Positions 47,411-55,307 of a stretch of 64,000 bases of DNA are shown here, in pieces (positions within the stretch are counted from its first letter, which is position 1; every line of letters begins with the position of its first letter). This DNA comes from CAVRAW01 sp963716135 (GTDB lineage: Bacteria > Planctomycetota > Planctomycetia > Pirellulales > JADZDJ01), in contig OY970289.1 of assembly GCA_963716135.1 (NCBI GenBank), positions 1,612,001 through 1,676,000 on the forward strand. The letters are read 5' to 3'. A model generated the notes under the pieces. The model made no database searches, was not told the origin of the DNA, and saw only the letters and a list, made by a program, of their open reading frames with translations. Both the position numbers and the translations under genes were made by a program.

Positions 47411-48061
47411 ATGAACCAGTTGCCACCAGCTTCGGGATCGCCATCAGGGCCGATCGATCCGCGCCTGTCGTACCGCGATTATCAGCGGCAGCGGATGCTC
47501 ACGCTGGGCGATTTGCTGCTGGAGAATCGCATCATTCTGCTGCAAGGCGAAATTTACGACGGCAATGCCAGCGAAGTGGTGATGAAGCTGCTGTATCTGC
47601 AAAGCGAGAATCGTCGCAAGGAAGTGCACTTTTACATCAACTCGCCCGGCGGCAGCGTGACGGCCACGATGGCGATTTACGACACGATGCAAATTCTTTC
47701 GTGCCCGGTTGCCACTTATTGCGTGGGTTTGGCGGCCAGCGGCGGCGCGGTGCTTTTGGCCGGCGGCACTAAAGGGAAGCGGTACGCGCTTTCGCACGCC
47801 AAGGTGATGATCCATCAGCCGTATGGGCAGGTCGGCGGACAGGTATCCGACATAGAAATTCAAGCCGACGAAATTCTCAAAACCCGCGAATCGCTGAACC
47901 AAATTTTGTCGAAGCACACCGGTCAACCGATCGAGCGGATCGCCAAGGATACCGACCGCGATCGTTACCTGACGGCTGTGGAAGCCAAAGAATACGGCCT
48001 GGTCGATGAAGTGCTGAGCAAGCCGCCGGTGCAAACGGACGAGGATGAGGAAAAACCATGA
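47411..48061 (+). CDS. clpP: ClpP-family serine protease, first of a tandem pair
   Basis: 216 residues with an N-terminal extension. Oxyanion and catalytic features: FYINSPGGSVTATMAIYDTMQ, nucleophile Ser in GLAASGGAVLLAGG (most ClpPs have ASMGA here), His in MIHQPYG. The Gly for Met change next to the Ser is seen but not a loss of the triad. It likely forms a hetero-oligomer with the second ClpP. Its stop overlaps the next start by four bases. Confidence 0.93.
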   Translation: MNQLPPASGSPSGPIDPRLSYRDYQRQRMLTLGDLLLENRIILLQGEIYDGNASEVVMKLLYLQSENRRKEVHFYINSPGGSVTATMAIYDTMQILSCPVATYCVGLAASGGAVLLAGGTKGKRYALSHAKVMIHQPYGQVGGQVSDIEIQADEILKTRESLNQILSKHTGQPIERIAKDTDRDRYLTAVEAKEYGLVDEVLSKPPVQTDEDEEKP

Positions 48062-48654
48062 CGCTAGTTCCCTTCGTCATCGAGAAGACCGGCCGCGAAG
48101 AGCGGGCGATGGATATTTACAGTCGCCTGCTGAAGGATCGCATTGTGTTCTTGGGCACGGCGATCAACGACGAAGTGGCCAACACGGTGGTCGCCCAGTT
48201 GTTGTTTCTGCAATCGGAGGATCCCAAGGCGGACATTCACCTGTATTTGAATTCGCCCGGTGGAAGCGTATCGGCGGGGTTGGCCATTTACGACACGATG
48301 CAATTTGTGACCTGCGACGTGGCGACCTATTGCATCGGGCAAGCGGCATCGATGGGCGCGGTGCTGCTCACCGCGGGTGCGTCGGGGAAACGCAAAGCGC
48401 TGCCGAACGCCCGAATCATGATTCACCAGCCGCTGGCTGGAGCCGAAGGCACGGCAGAAGAGATCATGATTCACGCCAAGGAATTCAAGAAAGTGAAGCA
48501 GCGGCTGAATGCGATTTTGCTCAAGCATACGGGGCACCCGCTGGAAAAGATCGAACAGGATACCGATCGCGATCGATTCATGTCGGCTCAGGAAGCGATG
48601 GAATACAAGTTGATCGATCAGGTGATCGAGCACATGGAAGTGAAGGGGCAATGA
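48058..48654 (+). CDS. clpP: ClpP-family serine protease, second of a tandem pair
   Basis: 198 residues, standard length. LYLNSPGGSVSAGLAIYDTMQ, Ser in GQAASMGAVLLTAG and His in MIHQPLAGAEG are canonical. It starts at 48058, overlapping the first ClpP gene (ATGA), so the two are made together. An ATP-dependent partner (ClpX or ClpA) is not in the window. A short-word repeat lies just after its stop. Confidence 0.94.
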   Translation: MTLVPFVIEKTGREERAMDIYSRLLKDRIVFLGTAINDEVANTVVAQLLFLQSEDPKADIHLYLNSPGGSVSAGLAIYDTMQFVTCDVATYCIGQAASMGAVLLTAGASGKRKALPNARIMIHQPLAGAEGTAEEIMIHAKEFKKVKQRLNAILLKHTGHPLEKIEQDTDRDRFMSAQEAMEYKLIDQVIEHMEVKGQ

Positions 48655-48729
48655 CCAATGACCAAATCCCAATGACCAATTGGGTGACGTGAAGATTGTT
48701 TGGTCATTGGTGCTTGGTCATTAGTCATT
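48651..48729. repeat. Inverted short-word repeat after clpP
   Basis: Left arm 48651-48684 holds several ATGACCA units; right arm 48700-48729 holds the complement TTGGTCATTGG..TTGGTCATTAG. The repeat starts on the clpP stop codon and could fold as a loose hairpin at the 3' end of the tig-clpP-clpP operon. Confidence 0.6.
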
Positions 48730-48793
48730 CGACAAATGTTTGCACGTCGCAGCATGATGCTGCGGCCGTCCGTTTGAACGCATGAGGCGAAAT

Positions 48794-49807
48794 ATGAAAA
48801 CGGGCCTGCTTGCCATTCTGCTGCCGGCTGCGCTGTCGGCTGGGTGCATGTATCAATCGCGCGTGAACCAGCAATTGCTGCAGCGCGAGCTACGCCTGGA
48901 AGAAGACTGCATCTACCGCTTGAAATGGCAATTGGAAGATACACAACGCGAACTCGAAGCGGCGAAAGCCCAGGTGGATTCGTTGCAGCGGCAGGCCGAC
49001 GTGCTGCGCGAGCGGCCCGGCGGTGCGTCGGACCTGAGCTCGCCGTCCGGCGGAAGCGCGCCGCGCTTGCCCGGAATTCCTCCCTTGCCGAGCGTGGAAC
49101 CTGGAATTGAAGCGCCGCCGGCTGCGCCCGGATCGTCGACTCCCGGGCCTCGATCGTCCGCCCTGCCTTCGAAATTCGACGTTGCTCAAACTGCGGCGAC
49201 GGCCCCGGACAAGAGCGAGCTGCGCCCGGCGGAGCGGTTGAATCCCGATGCGAATGTCGATCATATCGTGCTCGATCCGGGTCTCAACGGCGGCATCGAC
49301 GCCGAGGGCCAACCCGGCAACGAACAGCTCAGCGTCGTGATCGAGCAACTCGACGCCCGGAATGCGCGCGTTCTGGCGCCGGGCGATGTGACGATCGTGG
49401 TGGTCGATCCGAAGCTGCCGAAAAGCGAGGCGCGGATTGCTCGCTGGAAGTTCGACGGCGAGGAAGTGGCGCAGCACGTGCGCCGCAACCGCGACGGCGG
49501 TTCGCTGCACTTCGAATTGCCGTGGCCGACGCCGCCAGAGCACAGCGACCTGCGGCTTTTCGTGCGGTTTGTCACGTACGACGGCCGGCGGTTGGACGCC
49601 AGTTTGCCGATCGAAGTGCAATTGGCCGGCGACGGGCCGGGCAAATGGCGAAAGTCGAAATCGCCGGTGGCGGAGAACGAAGAGGACAGCTCGAATACTC
49701 GCCGCAGCGTGTACCAGCCCAGTCGTGCGGACGATCCGACCGAGACGGCATCGGCTTCGTCGCAACGGTCGGAGCGCAGCGCGCCGAGCTGGTCGCCTAC
49801 GCGGTAG
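48794..49807 (+). CDS. Planctomycete lipoprotein with coiled-coil N-terminus
   Basis: 337 residues from the ATG at 48794, with GAGG upstream. Lipobox in LLAILLPAALSAGC. Next a coiled-coil (LQRELRLEEDCIYRLKWQLEDTQ...LEAAKAQVDSLQRQADVL), a Pro/Ser-rich linker, and a C-terminal beta-rich domain (LSVVIEQLDARNARVLAPGDV; LRLFVRFVTYDGRRLD). No family name is known to me. It sits between the clp genes and gap but is not clearly part of either unit. Confidence 0.75.
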   Translation: MKTGLLAILLPAALSAGCMYQSRVNQQLLQRELRLEEDCIYRLKWQLEDTQRELEAAKAQVDSLQRQADVLRERPGGASDLSSPSGGSAPRLPGIPPLPSVEPGIEAPPAAPGSSTPGPRSSALPSKFDVAQTAATAPDKSELRPAERLNPDANVDHIVLDPGLNGGIDAEGQPGNEQLSVVIEQLDARNARVLAPGDVTIVVVDPKLPKSEARIARWKFDGEEVAQHVRRNRDGGSLHFELPWPTPPEHSDLRLFVRFVTYDGRRLDASLPIEVQLAGDGPGKWRKSKSPVAENEEDSSNTRRSVYQPSRADDPTETASASSQRSERSAPSWSPTR

Positions 49808-49819
49808 ATCAGCCGTCTT

Positions 49820-50863
49820 CTACAGCATTTTTCCGACCCGCGCGATCAGGTCGACGGTGCGGCAGCTATAGCCCCATTCGTTGTCGTACCAACTGATCAC
49901 CTTGATCAAGTTGCCACCGATGACTTCGGTCAGATCGGCGGCGAAGATGGAGCTATAGGAATTCCCGATGATGTCGGTGGAGACGATCGGGTCTTCGGTA
50001 TATTCGAGAATGCCTTGCAGGCCGCCCTTGTCGAGCGGCGTTTCGGCGGCCTCTTTCATGGCGGCGTTGATGTCCTGCTTGGTGACATCCCGTTTTAGCA
50101 AGGCCGTCAGATCGGTCACGCTGCCGTCGGCGGTGGGCACGCGCAGGGCGATGCCGGTGAGCTTGCCTTTGAGCGAGGGGATCACTTCGCCCACGGCTTT
50201 GGCGGCGCCGGTGGTGGTGGGGACGATGTTCACCGCGGCCGCGCGGGCACGGTACAGGTTGTCGTGCGGCAGATCCAGCAGACGCTGGTCGTTGGTGTAG
50301 CTGTGGCAGGTGGTCATCAGACCTTTTTCGATGCCGAACTTGTCGTGCAGCACTTTGGCCAGCGGGGCCAGGCAATTGGTAGTGCAACTGGCGTTGGAGA
50401 CGAACTTCATCTGCGGCGTCAGGTCTTGGTGATTGACGCCAATCACGCAGGTCAGGTCGGGCTTGTCTTTGGCCGGGGCGCTGAGGATGACTTTCTTCGC
50501 GCCGGCCTGGATGTGAGAATCGTAGCCGGGTTTTCCTTTGGCGGCATCGGCGCGGGAGGTGAAGATGCCTGTGCTTTCCAGCACGACGTCGGCGCCGAGC
50601 TTGCCCCAGGGGAGCTTGGCGGGATCGCGCTCTTTGAGCACTTCGATTCGCTTGCCGTTGACTACCAGGGCGTTGTCGTCGTGCTTCACGGTGCCGTTGA
50701 AGCGGCGGTGCGTGCTGTCGTACTTCAGCAGCGTGGCGAGCGTTTTGGTGTCGGTCAGATCGTTGATCGCGAGCACTTCGAATTCATCGTTGCGGGCCGC
50801 CAAGATGCGAAACACGAGGCGACCGATCCGACCGAATCCGTTAATTCCTACGCGAATTGCCAC
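49820..50863 (-). CDS. gap: Glyceraldehyde-3-phosphate dehydrogenase, type I
   Basis: 347 residues. NAD-binding start MAIRVGINGFGRIGRLVFR, active Cys in SNASCTTNCLAPLAKVL, and substrate-binding VPTADGSVTDLTALL are seen. It is the glycolytic enzyme that forms 1,3-bisphosphoglycerate. Single copy here; it is convergent with the lipoprotein gene. Length and motifs are normal. Confidence 0.96.
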   Translation of the reverse strand: MAIRVGINGFGRIGRLVFRILAARNDEFEVLAINDLTDTKTLATLLKYDSTHRRFNGTVKHDDNALVVNGKRIEVLKERDPAKLPWGKLGADVVLESTGIFTSRADAAKGKPGYDSHIQAGAKKVILSAPAKDKPDLTCVIGVNHQDLTPQMKFVSNASCTTNCLAPLAKVLHDKFGIEKGLMTTCHSYTNDQRLLDLPHDNLYRARAAAVNIVPTTTGAAKAVGEVIPSLKGKLTGIALRVPTADGSVTDLTALLKRDVTKQDINAAMKEAAETPLDKGGLQGILEYTEDPIVSTDIIGNSYSSIFAADLTEVIGGNLIKVISWYDNEWGYSCRTVDLIARVGKML

Positions 50864-51338
50864 GACAGCTCTCCTTCTGGCGAACCATTAGTCAGCTCAA
50901 TTGAAACTTCTGCGAATCGGAAATTATACCGGCCGAGGTTTATCGCAGCAATTGGCTGGGTGAGCCCCGAAATATCTCACGCAAAGGCGCAAAGGCGCGT
51001 AAGCAGCAGAATAAGGCTCGCGCAGAGACGCGGAGTTAAAAGATGAGAAGAGGAGACAAGGAGAAAATGAGAGGGGAATCGTGAGCGGGTGAGCGGGTGA
51101 AGGGGCGAACGGGTGAGAACGGAAGTCGGATGTAGGAGGTAGGAATTAGGAGGTGGCGGTTGTGGCGCGCGGAATGGCGACAGCGGCGATGGCCGCGAAA
51201 AACACAAAAAGGCGCGAAAAAAATTTGGCGCTCGTCCGCCGTGGCGGGTCGGGCCATTCGGTGGCTTTGGAGGCCGGCCGAATTCAAAAATAACGACGGG
51301 GCGCTAGGTTGCGTGGTACGTGCAACTGCCAAGGATTG

Positions 51339-51361
51339 CACTGCTGGACGAGCCAGCAGTG
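51339..51361. repeat. Small hairpin repeat CACTGCTGG...CCAGCAGTG
   Basis: A perfect nine-base stem with loop ACGAG. The flank GCACCC after the stem and the CACTG/CAGTG stem ends are similar to the element at 62827-62907, suggesting one dispersed family. Confidence 0.7.
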
Positions 51362-51456
51362 GCACCCAGCGTTCGCCTTTTCCAAAGCAACCAACCGTCG
51401 CCGACAAGCTTGTGACGGGAACGGAGTCCGCGCTCACGCTGCTTGCCTGCCCGACG

Positions 51457-51500
51457 CGCCACATGAGCAGCGAGTCTCGGAGAGACTCGGCTACGTGGCG
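51457..51500. repeat. REP-like element CGCCAC...GTGGCG
   Basis: Outer arms CGCCAC (51457-51462) and GTGGCG (51495-51500), with a perfect inner stem GAGTCTC-GGA-GAGACTC (51472-51488). It lies about 100 bases from the previous hairpin in the same gene-free gap. Confidence 0.7.
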
Positions 51501-51884
51501 GACGAGCACCTGGGTTAGTGCCTGATGGTGACCGCCCCGAGTTGTCTTCCGGGCACGCTAACCCCGTTTCCCGGCAATCCCAGGCGGCGAAAGGCTTCCC
51601 GATGTCGGCACGCCAGAGGCGGACGTCCAAGTCCGGCATACTACTTTGGCTGAGCTCGATGGCCGAATCGTCTGAGTGTTGTTTAGCACGAAAGTGGCTC
51701 AATTGGCAAGGAAGTTTTTGGGCCACATCGGAGTGGAAAATCCAGGAGCCACAGATGAACACGGATGAACGCAGATGACGAAGGATTAACCGCGAAGGCG
51801 CGAAGAGCGCGAAGGATCGGATGTTTTTGAACTGCGGAGACGCGGAGGCGCGGAGACGGAACAAGCAAGGTATCATGGGTGGCT

Positions 51885-53012
51885 ATGTGTTCAACCGCTA
51901 ATCAAACCGGCGCACGTCGGCTACCGATTCTCGGTTTTTTGATTGCCGCGCTTTTCATCGTGGAACTGCCAAGCGCCCTCAGCTTTCATCCGGATACGCG
52001 CGGCTGGTCATTACAGGCGACAATCTTGCATTACATTCTTATGGCTGGATTGCCGTTGTTGCTTCTCAGAACGTTTCCGAGGACTGCCGACTTCGACACA
52101 CAATTGCTTCCATCGGCTAGATCCGAATGGCTGAGTTTTCTTGGAATGGTGATTCTGCTTGTGGGTTTGCAATTTGGGGTCCCCTGGCTACTTCGCTTGG
52201 GTAAAAATTCGTTCGAACTTCCGTGGGCAGACGTGTATGCGCCGGAGCCTCGATATGTCGTAATTATTTGGGCGTTTGTTGCGATTGTGTTTGGCCCCAT
52301 TGCGGAAGAGATTTTCTGGCGCGGGTATTTTCTTGATCAATTAAGAAAGTTGATGCGGGGAGGGTTTGCTCTTTTTATTCAAGCGGTACTGTTTGGAATT
52401 GCGCATTATCGTGCGCCTCAATTAGTGCTATTTGCGTTCTTATACGGGATGATTGCGGGGGGTTGGCGAATCCGGTTCCGGAGCCTTGTGCCATTGGCTT
52501 TGGCCCACATCATTGTGAATTCGATCGCCTGGGGTCCGTGGTATGTGGTCCAATATGAACGATCCTTGAAGTTGTGGCCGAAATACCACGCAATTGATCT
52601 CATTGGGGGAAAAGCAGAAACAGCATTGCCGCGACTGATTGCCGTTATGGGCGATGAGGACGACATGATCGCGTTGCATGCAGTGGAAGTGTTATTGAAG
52701 AATTACTCGAAGGCTGCAGAGCCATATTTGAAAGAGGCATTGGCATCTGGCAACGATCGTACGGTGGACCGTGCGCTATTTGCCGTCGATCTATCCGGCA
52801 CGAAGTTTTCCGGTCTCACGCCGCAGGTGCGAGCGATTGCATGGTCGTACTCGGATTCCAAAATTCAGATAATGGCATTATCGGCGCTGAAGTCGCTTGG
52901 AGATACAGAGGGGTTAGGCGATATTGCGCAAAGACATCCGGAGGAACGAATACGCGAGTCGGCGGCGGCCATGCTGGAGAGACTTAAGGAAGAAGATGAA
53001 ACGGCGCCATGA
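51885..53012 (+). CDS. CPBP-family intramembrane protease fused to HEAT-like repeats
   Basis: 375 residues from the ATG at 51885 (a GTG two codons upstream is possible). Multiple membrane helices, then the CPBP (Rce1-like) motifs: FGPIAEEIFWRGYF with EExxxR, LFGIAHY and LAHIIVNSIA. The C-terminal 140 residues form HEAT-like repeats (MIALHAVEVLLKNYSKAAEPYL, KIQIMALSALKSLGDTEGL, RIRESAAAMLERLKEE). Codon and base use are less GC-rich than the neighbours, which may indicate transfer. The substrate is unknown. Confidence 0.85.
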   Translation: MCSTANQTGARRLPILGFLIAALFIVELPSALSFHPDTRGWSLQATILHYILMAGLPLLLLRTFPRTADFDTQLLPSARSEWLSFLGMVILLVGLQFGVPWLLRLGKNSFELPWADVYAPEPRYVVIIWAFVAIVFGPIAEEIFWRGYFLDQLRKLMRGGFALFIQAVLFGIAHYRAPQLVLFAFLYGMIAGGWRIRFRSLVPLALAHIIVNSIAWGPWYVVQYERSLKLWPKYHAIDLIGGKAETALPRLIAVMGDEDDMIALHAVEVLLKNYSKAAEPYLKEALASGNDRTVDRALFAVDLSGTKFSGLTPQVRAIAWSYSDSKIQIMALSALKSLGDTEGLGDIAQRHPEERIRESAAAMLERLKEEDETAP

Positions 53013-53134
53013 TGCGGGGACAAAATGGGACGCGGTTATAGTCAGCCGCGCGCTCCGCTTCGCAGACTGCGCGTCGCGGCTAAACGGCGATGGAGGATTT
53101 AGTTGGCGGTTCTCCGGAGGGCGTTGCCCTCCGG

Positions 53135-54293
53135 CTATGTTAACGATTGCAAGGCGGTCAGCAGTTGGTCGAGCATTTCTGGCGTGTGGGCGGAGCTGAG
53201 GCTGAGGCGCAGGAGGGATTCGCCAGGTGGGACTGTAGGCGGACGGATGCCGGGGATGAAGAGGCCGCGCTTGCGCAGAGATTGTGCGAGATGCATCGTG
53301 CGCTCGGGGTCGCCGAGATAGATGGGGATGATTTGGCTGGCGGAGCGGCCGAGATTGTGGCCAGCGGCAGTAAGTTTCGCGCGCAAATCGGCGGCGCGGT
53401 CGAGCAGGTTGCGGCGGCGCTCGGGTTCGTCTCGGAGGATGTTGAGGGCTGTAATGGCGGCGGCGGCGATGGACGGAGGGAAGGCCGTGGAGAAGACGTA
53501 AGAGCGGGCGCGGTTTACGAGCCAGTCGATTAGGGTGCGGCTGCCCGCGACGAAGCCGCCGGCGCAGCCGAGGGCTTTGCTGAGCGTGCCCATGCGGACG
53601 TGGATGCCGCGTTCGACGCCGAGATGTTCGGCGACACCCCTGCCCCGCCGACCGAACACGCCGGTGGCGTGCGCTTCGTCGACCATCAGCATGGCGGAAT
53701 GTTTTTCGGCGAGGTCCGCGATTTTATCCAGCGGGGCGAGATCGCCATCCATGCTGAACAGCGTATCGGTGACGATCAAGCGGCGGCGGTAGCGCGATGA
53801 ATTGCCGAGCAGTTCGGCTAAGTGATCGACGTCGGCGTGACGGTAGATGTGCGTTTCGGCGCGAGAGGCGGCAGCCGTCGATCAGGCTGGCGTGGTTTTT
53901 GGCGTCGGCGTAGATGGCATCTTCGCGGTCCACCAGCGCGGTGACCGTGCCCAGATTTGCGGCGAAACCGGAGGTGAATACCAGCGCGGCCTCGGCGCCT
54001 TCGAACTCGGCGAGGCGGCGTTCGAGTTCGGCGTGGGAAGCGGAATGGCCGGTGACGAGCGGACTGGCTCCTGCGCCGAGGCCTTCTTGTTGGGCGGCTT
54101 TGGCGGCGGCGGCGGCGAGGCGCGGATCGGCGGCCAGGCCGAGATAATCGTTGGAGCCAAAATTTATGAGCGTGCGGCCGTCGATTTCGATGGTCGCGGC
54201 TTGCGAACCGGCGCGGGTCACCAGTCGGCGGCGCAGGTGGCGCTCGTCGAGGGCGGCAAGTTCGGCGTCGAGCCAGTCCAAGGGATCCGGCAT
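53135..54293 (-). CDS. bioF: 8-amino-7-oxononanoate synthase-like PLP enzyme, frame broken
   Basis: About 386 residues after joining frames near 53858-53864. The N-terminal part, from ATG at 54293, has INFGSNDYLGLAADPRL and AKNHASLIDGCRLSR. The C-terminal part has DEAHATGVFGRRGRG, the PLP-Lys in GTLSKALGCAGGF and a normal end. A lost CG in a GCGCG run restores RAETHIYRHADVDHL. It condenses pimeloyl-CoA or -ACP with alanine in biotin synthesis; a closely related alpha-oxoamine synthase is possible. No other bio gene is adjacent. Confidence 0.85.
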
Positions 54294-54397
54294 GGTTTCG
54301 AGTTTCGTGTTTCGAGTTCCGAGCTACGATGGCCCATTCCCAGTTTGCACCTGTTCCGTATACTGGGATCGGCATTCATGTGCAAGGAGCAATTTCG

Positions 54398-55231
54398 ATG
54401 ACGAAAGCCACGGACGATGTGCGGAAACGGGCGGAGCGAGTTGTGATCCAGCGGCTGGAAAGTTTGGAGCAGGCGGGGGTGATGGAGCTGCGGAAGCGCA
54501 AATCGAGAAAGCAGGATGCGCCCCTCTCCCTGCCCTCTCCGCGGAGGGGAGAGGAGTTGCGCGCGGAGCAAGCTCCGCAGCTAAAAGAGGACAAGAAATC
54601 GACCGGCGGGGTTGTGGCGCGGTCGTTGTTTGATACGCCCATCGCGGAAAATGCCGTGGCGCCGGAGCAGCGAGCGGCCGCGCTGGAAGTGGTGCGCTGT
54701 GAAGTGGCCGCCTGCACGCGCTGCAAAGTGCTGGCCGATAGTCGCACGCAAACGGTGTTTGGCGTGGGCAATCCGAATGCGAAGATTTGCTTCTTTGGCG
54801 AGGCGCCGGGGGCGGATGAAGACCGGCTGGGGGAACCATTCGTAGGGCGCGGCGGACAGTTGTTGAATAAAATGCTCGTGGCGTGCAAGCTCAAGCGGGA
54901 AGACGTGTACATTCTGAACGTGCTGAAGTGCCGGCCGCCGGAGAATCGCAATCCATTGCCGGACGAGGTGGCCAATTGCCGCGGTTATTTTGAGCGGCAG
55001 TTGGAGATCATCCATCCGGAGATCATCTGCTGCTTGGGGAGCGTCGCCTCCAAGGCGCTATTGAATACCGAGCAAGGCATCGGGAAGCTGCGCGGAAAAG
55101 TGCATCAGTATCGCGGCATCCCGGTGGTGTGTTCGTATCATCCGGCGTATCTGCTGCGCAACCCGGCGGCGAAGGTGGATGCTTGGGAAGACTTGAAGCT
55201 GCTGATGCGGCAACAGGGAGTGGAACTGTAA
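54398..55231 (+). CDS. Uracil-DNA glycosylase, family 4 (Fe-S)
   Basis: 277 residues from the ATG at 54398, with AAGGAG 9 bases upstream. The family-4 motifs are seen: CTRCKVLADSRT (Fe-S cysteines), GEAPGADEDRLGEPFVGRGGQLL and CSYHPAYLLRNP. It removes uracil from DNA and starts base-excision repair. Residues about 45-75 form an odd linker that is coded by a palindromic repeat (54521-54578), absent from typical relatives. It is convergent with the kinase gene at a short-word repeat. Confidence 0.92.
   Translation: MTKATDDVRKRAERVVIQRLESLEQAGVMELRKRKSRKQDAPLSLPSPRRGEELRAEQAPQLKEDKKSTGGVVARSLFDTPIAENAVAPEQRAAALEVVRCEVAACTRCKVLADSRTQTVFGVGNPNAKICFFGEAPGADEDRLGEPFVGRGGQLLNKMLVACKLKREDVYILNVLKCRPPENRNPLPDEVANCRGYFERQLEIIHPEIICCLGSVASKALLNTEQGIGKLRGKVHQYRGIPVVCSYHPAYLLRNPAAKVDAWEDLKLLMRQQGVEL
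54521..54578. repeat. Palindromic repeat inside the uracil-DNA glycosylase gene
   Basis: CCTCTCC (54534-54540) pairs with GGAGAGG (54548-54554), and GCGGAGC (54563-54569) pairs with GCTCCGC (54572-54578). The element is read in frame and codes for the linker LPSPRRGEELRAEQAPQL. Confidence 0.65.
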
Positions 55232-55307
55232 AACGATAAATGATAAATGCTAAATGATAAACCGCGGCGACTCCGCATCCATTTATCGTTTAGCGTTTAT
55301 CGTTTTT
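55230..55307. repeat. Inverted short-word repeat between convergent genes
   Basis: Left arm AAAACGATAAATGATAAATG (55230 onward) and right arm ending ...TAGCGTTTATCGTTTTT (to 55307) are complementary, with the left arm carrying an extra unit. The kinase stop codon (55297-55299) is inside the right arm and the glycosylase stop touches the left. It may end transcription from both sides. Confidence 0.7.

Larger units (their letters stand above)
50864..51884. other. Repeat-rich gap of about 1 kb without a gene
   Basis: Several low-complexity blocks occur: GCAAAGGCGCAAAGGCGC-type words near 50985, GAGCGGGTGAGCGGG-type words near 51080, GGATGTAGGAGGTAGGAATT near 51127, and CGGAGACGCGG-type words near 51840. 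Two palindromic elements lie inside. The open frames across it read as translations of these words and have no family character. No gene is supported. Confidence 0.7.

Noticed and set aside
51518..51778. Small open frame of 86 codons in the 1-kb gap
   Set aside because: It is partly a translation of low-complexity repeat words and has no start or family support.
55230..55307. Possible CRISPR array
   Set aside because: Repeat units are 7-10 bases without spacers, and there are no cas genes in the window.
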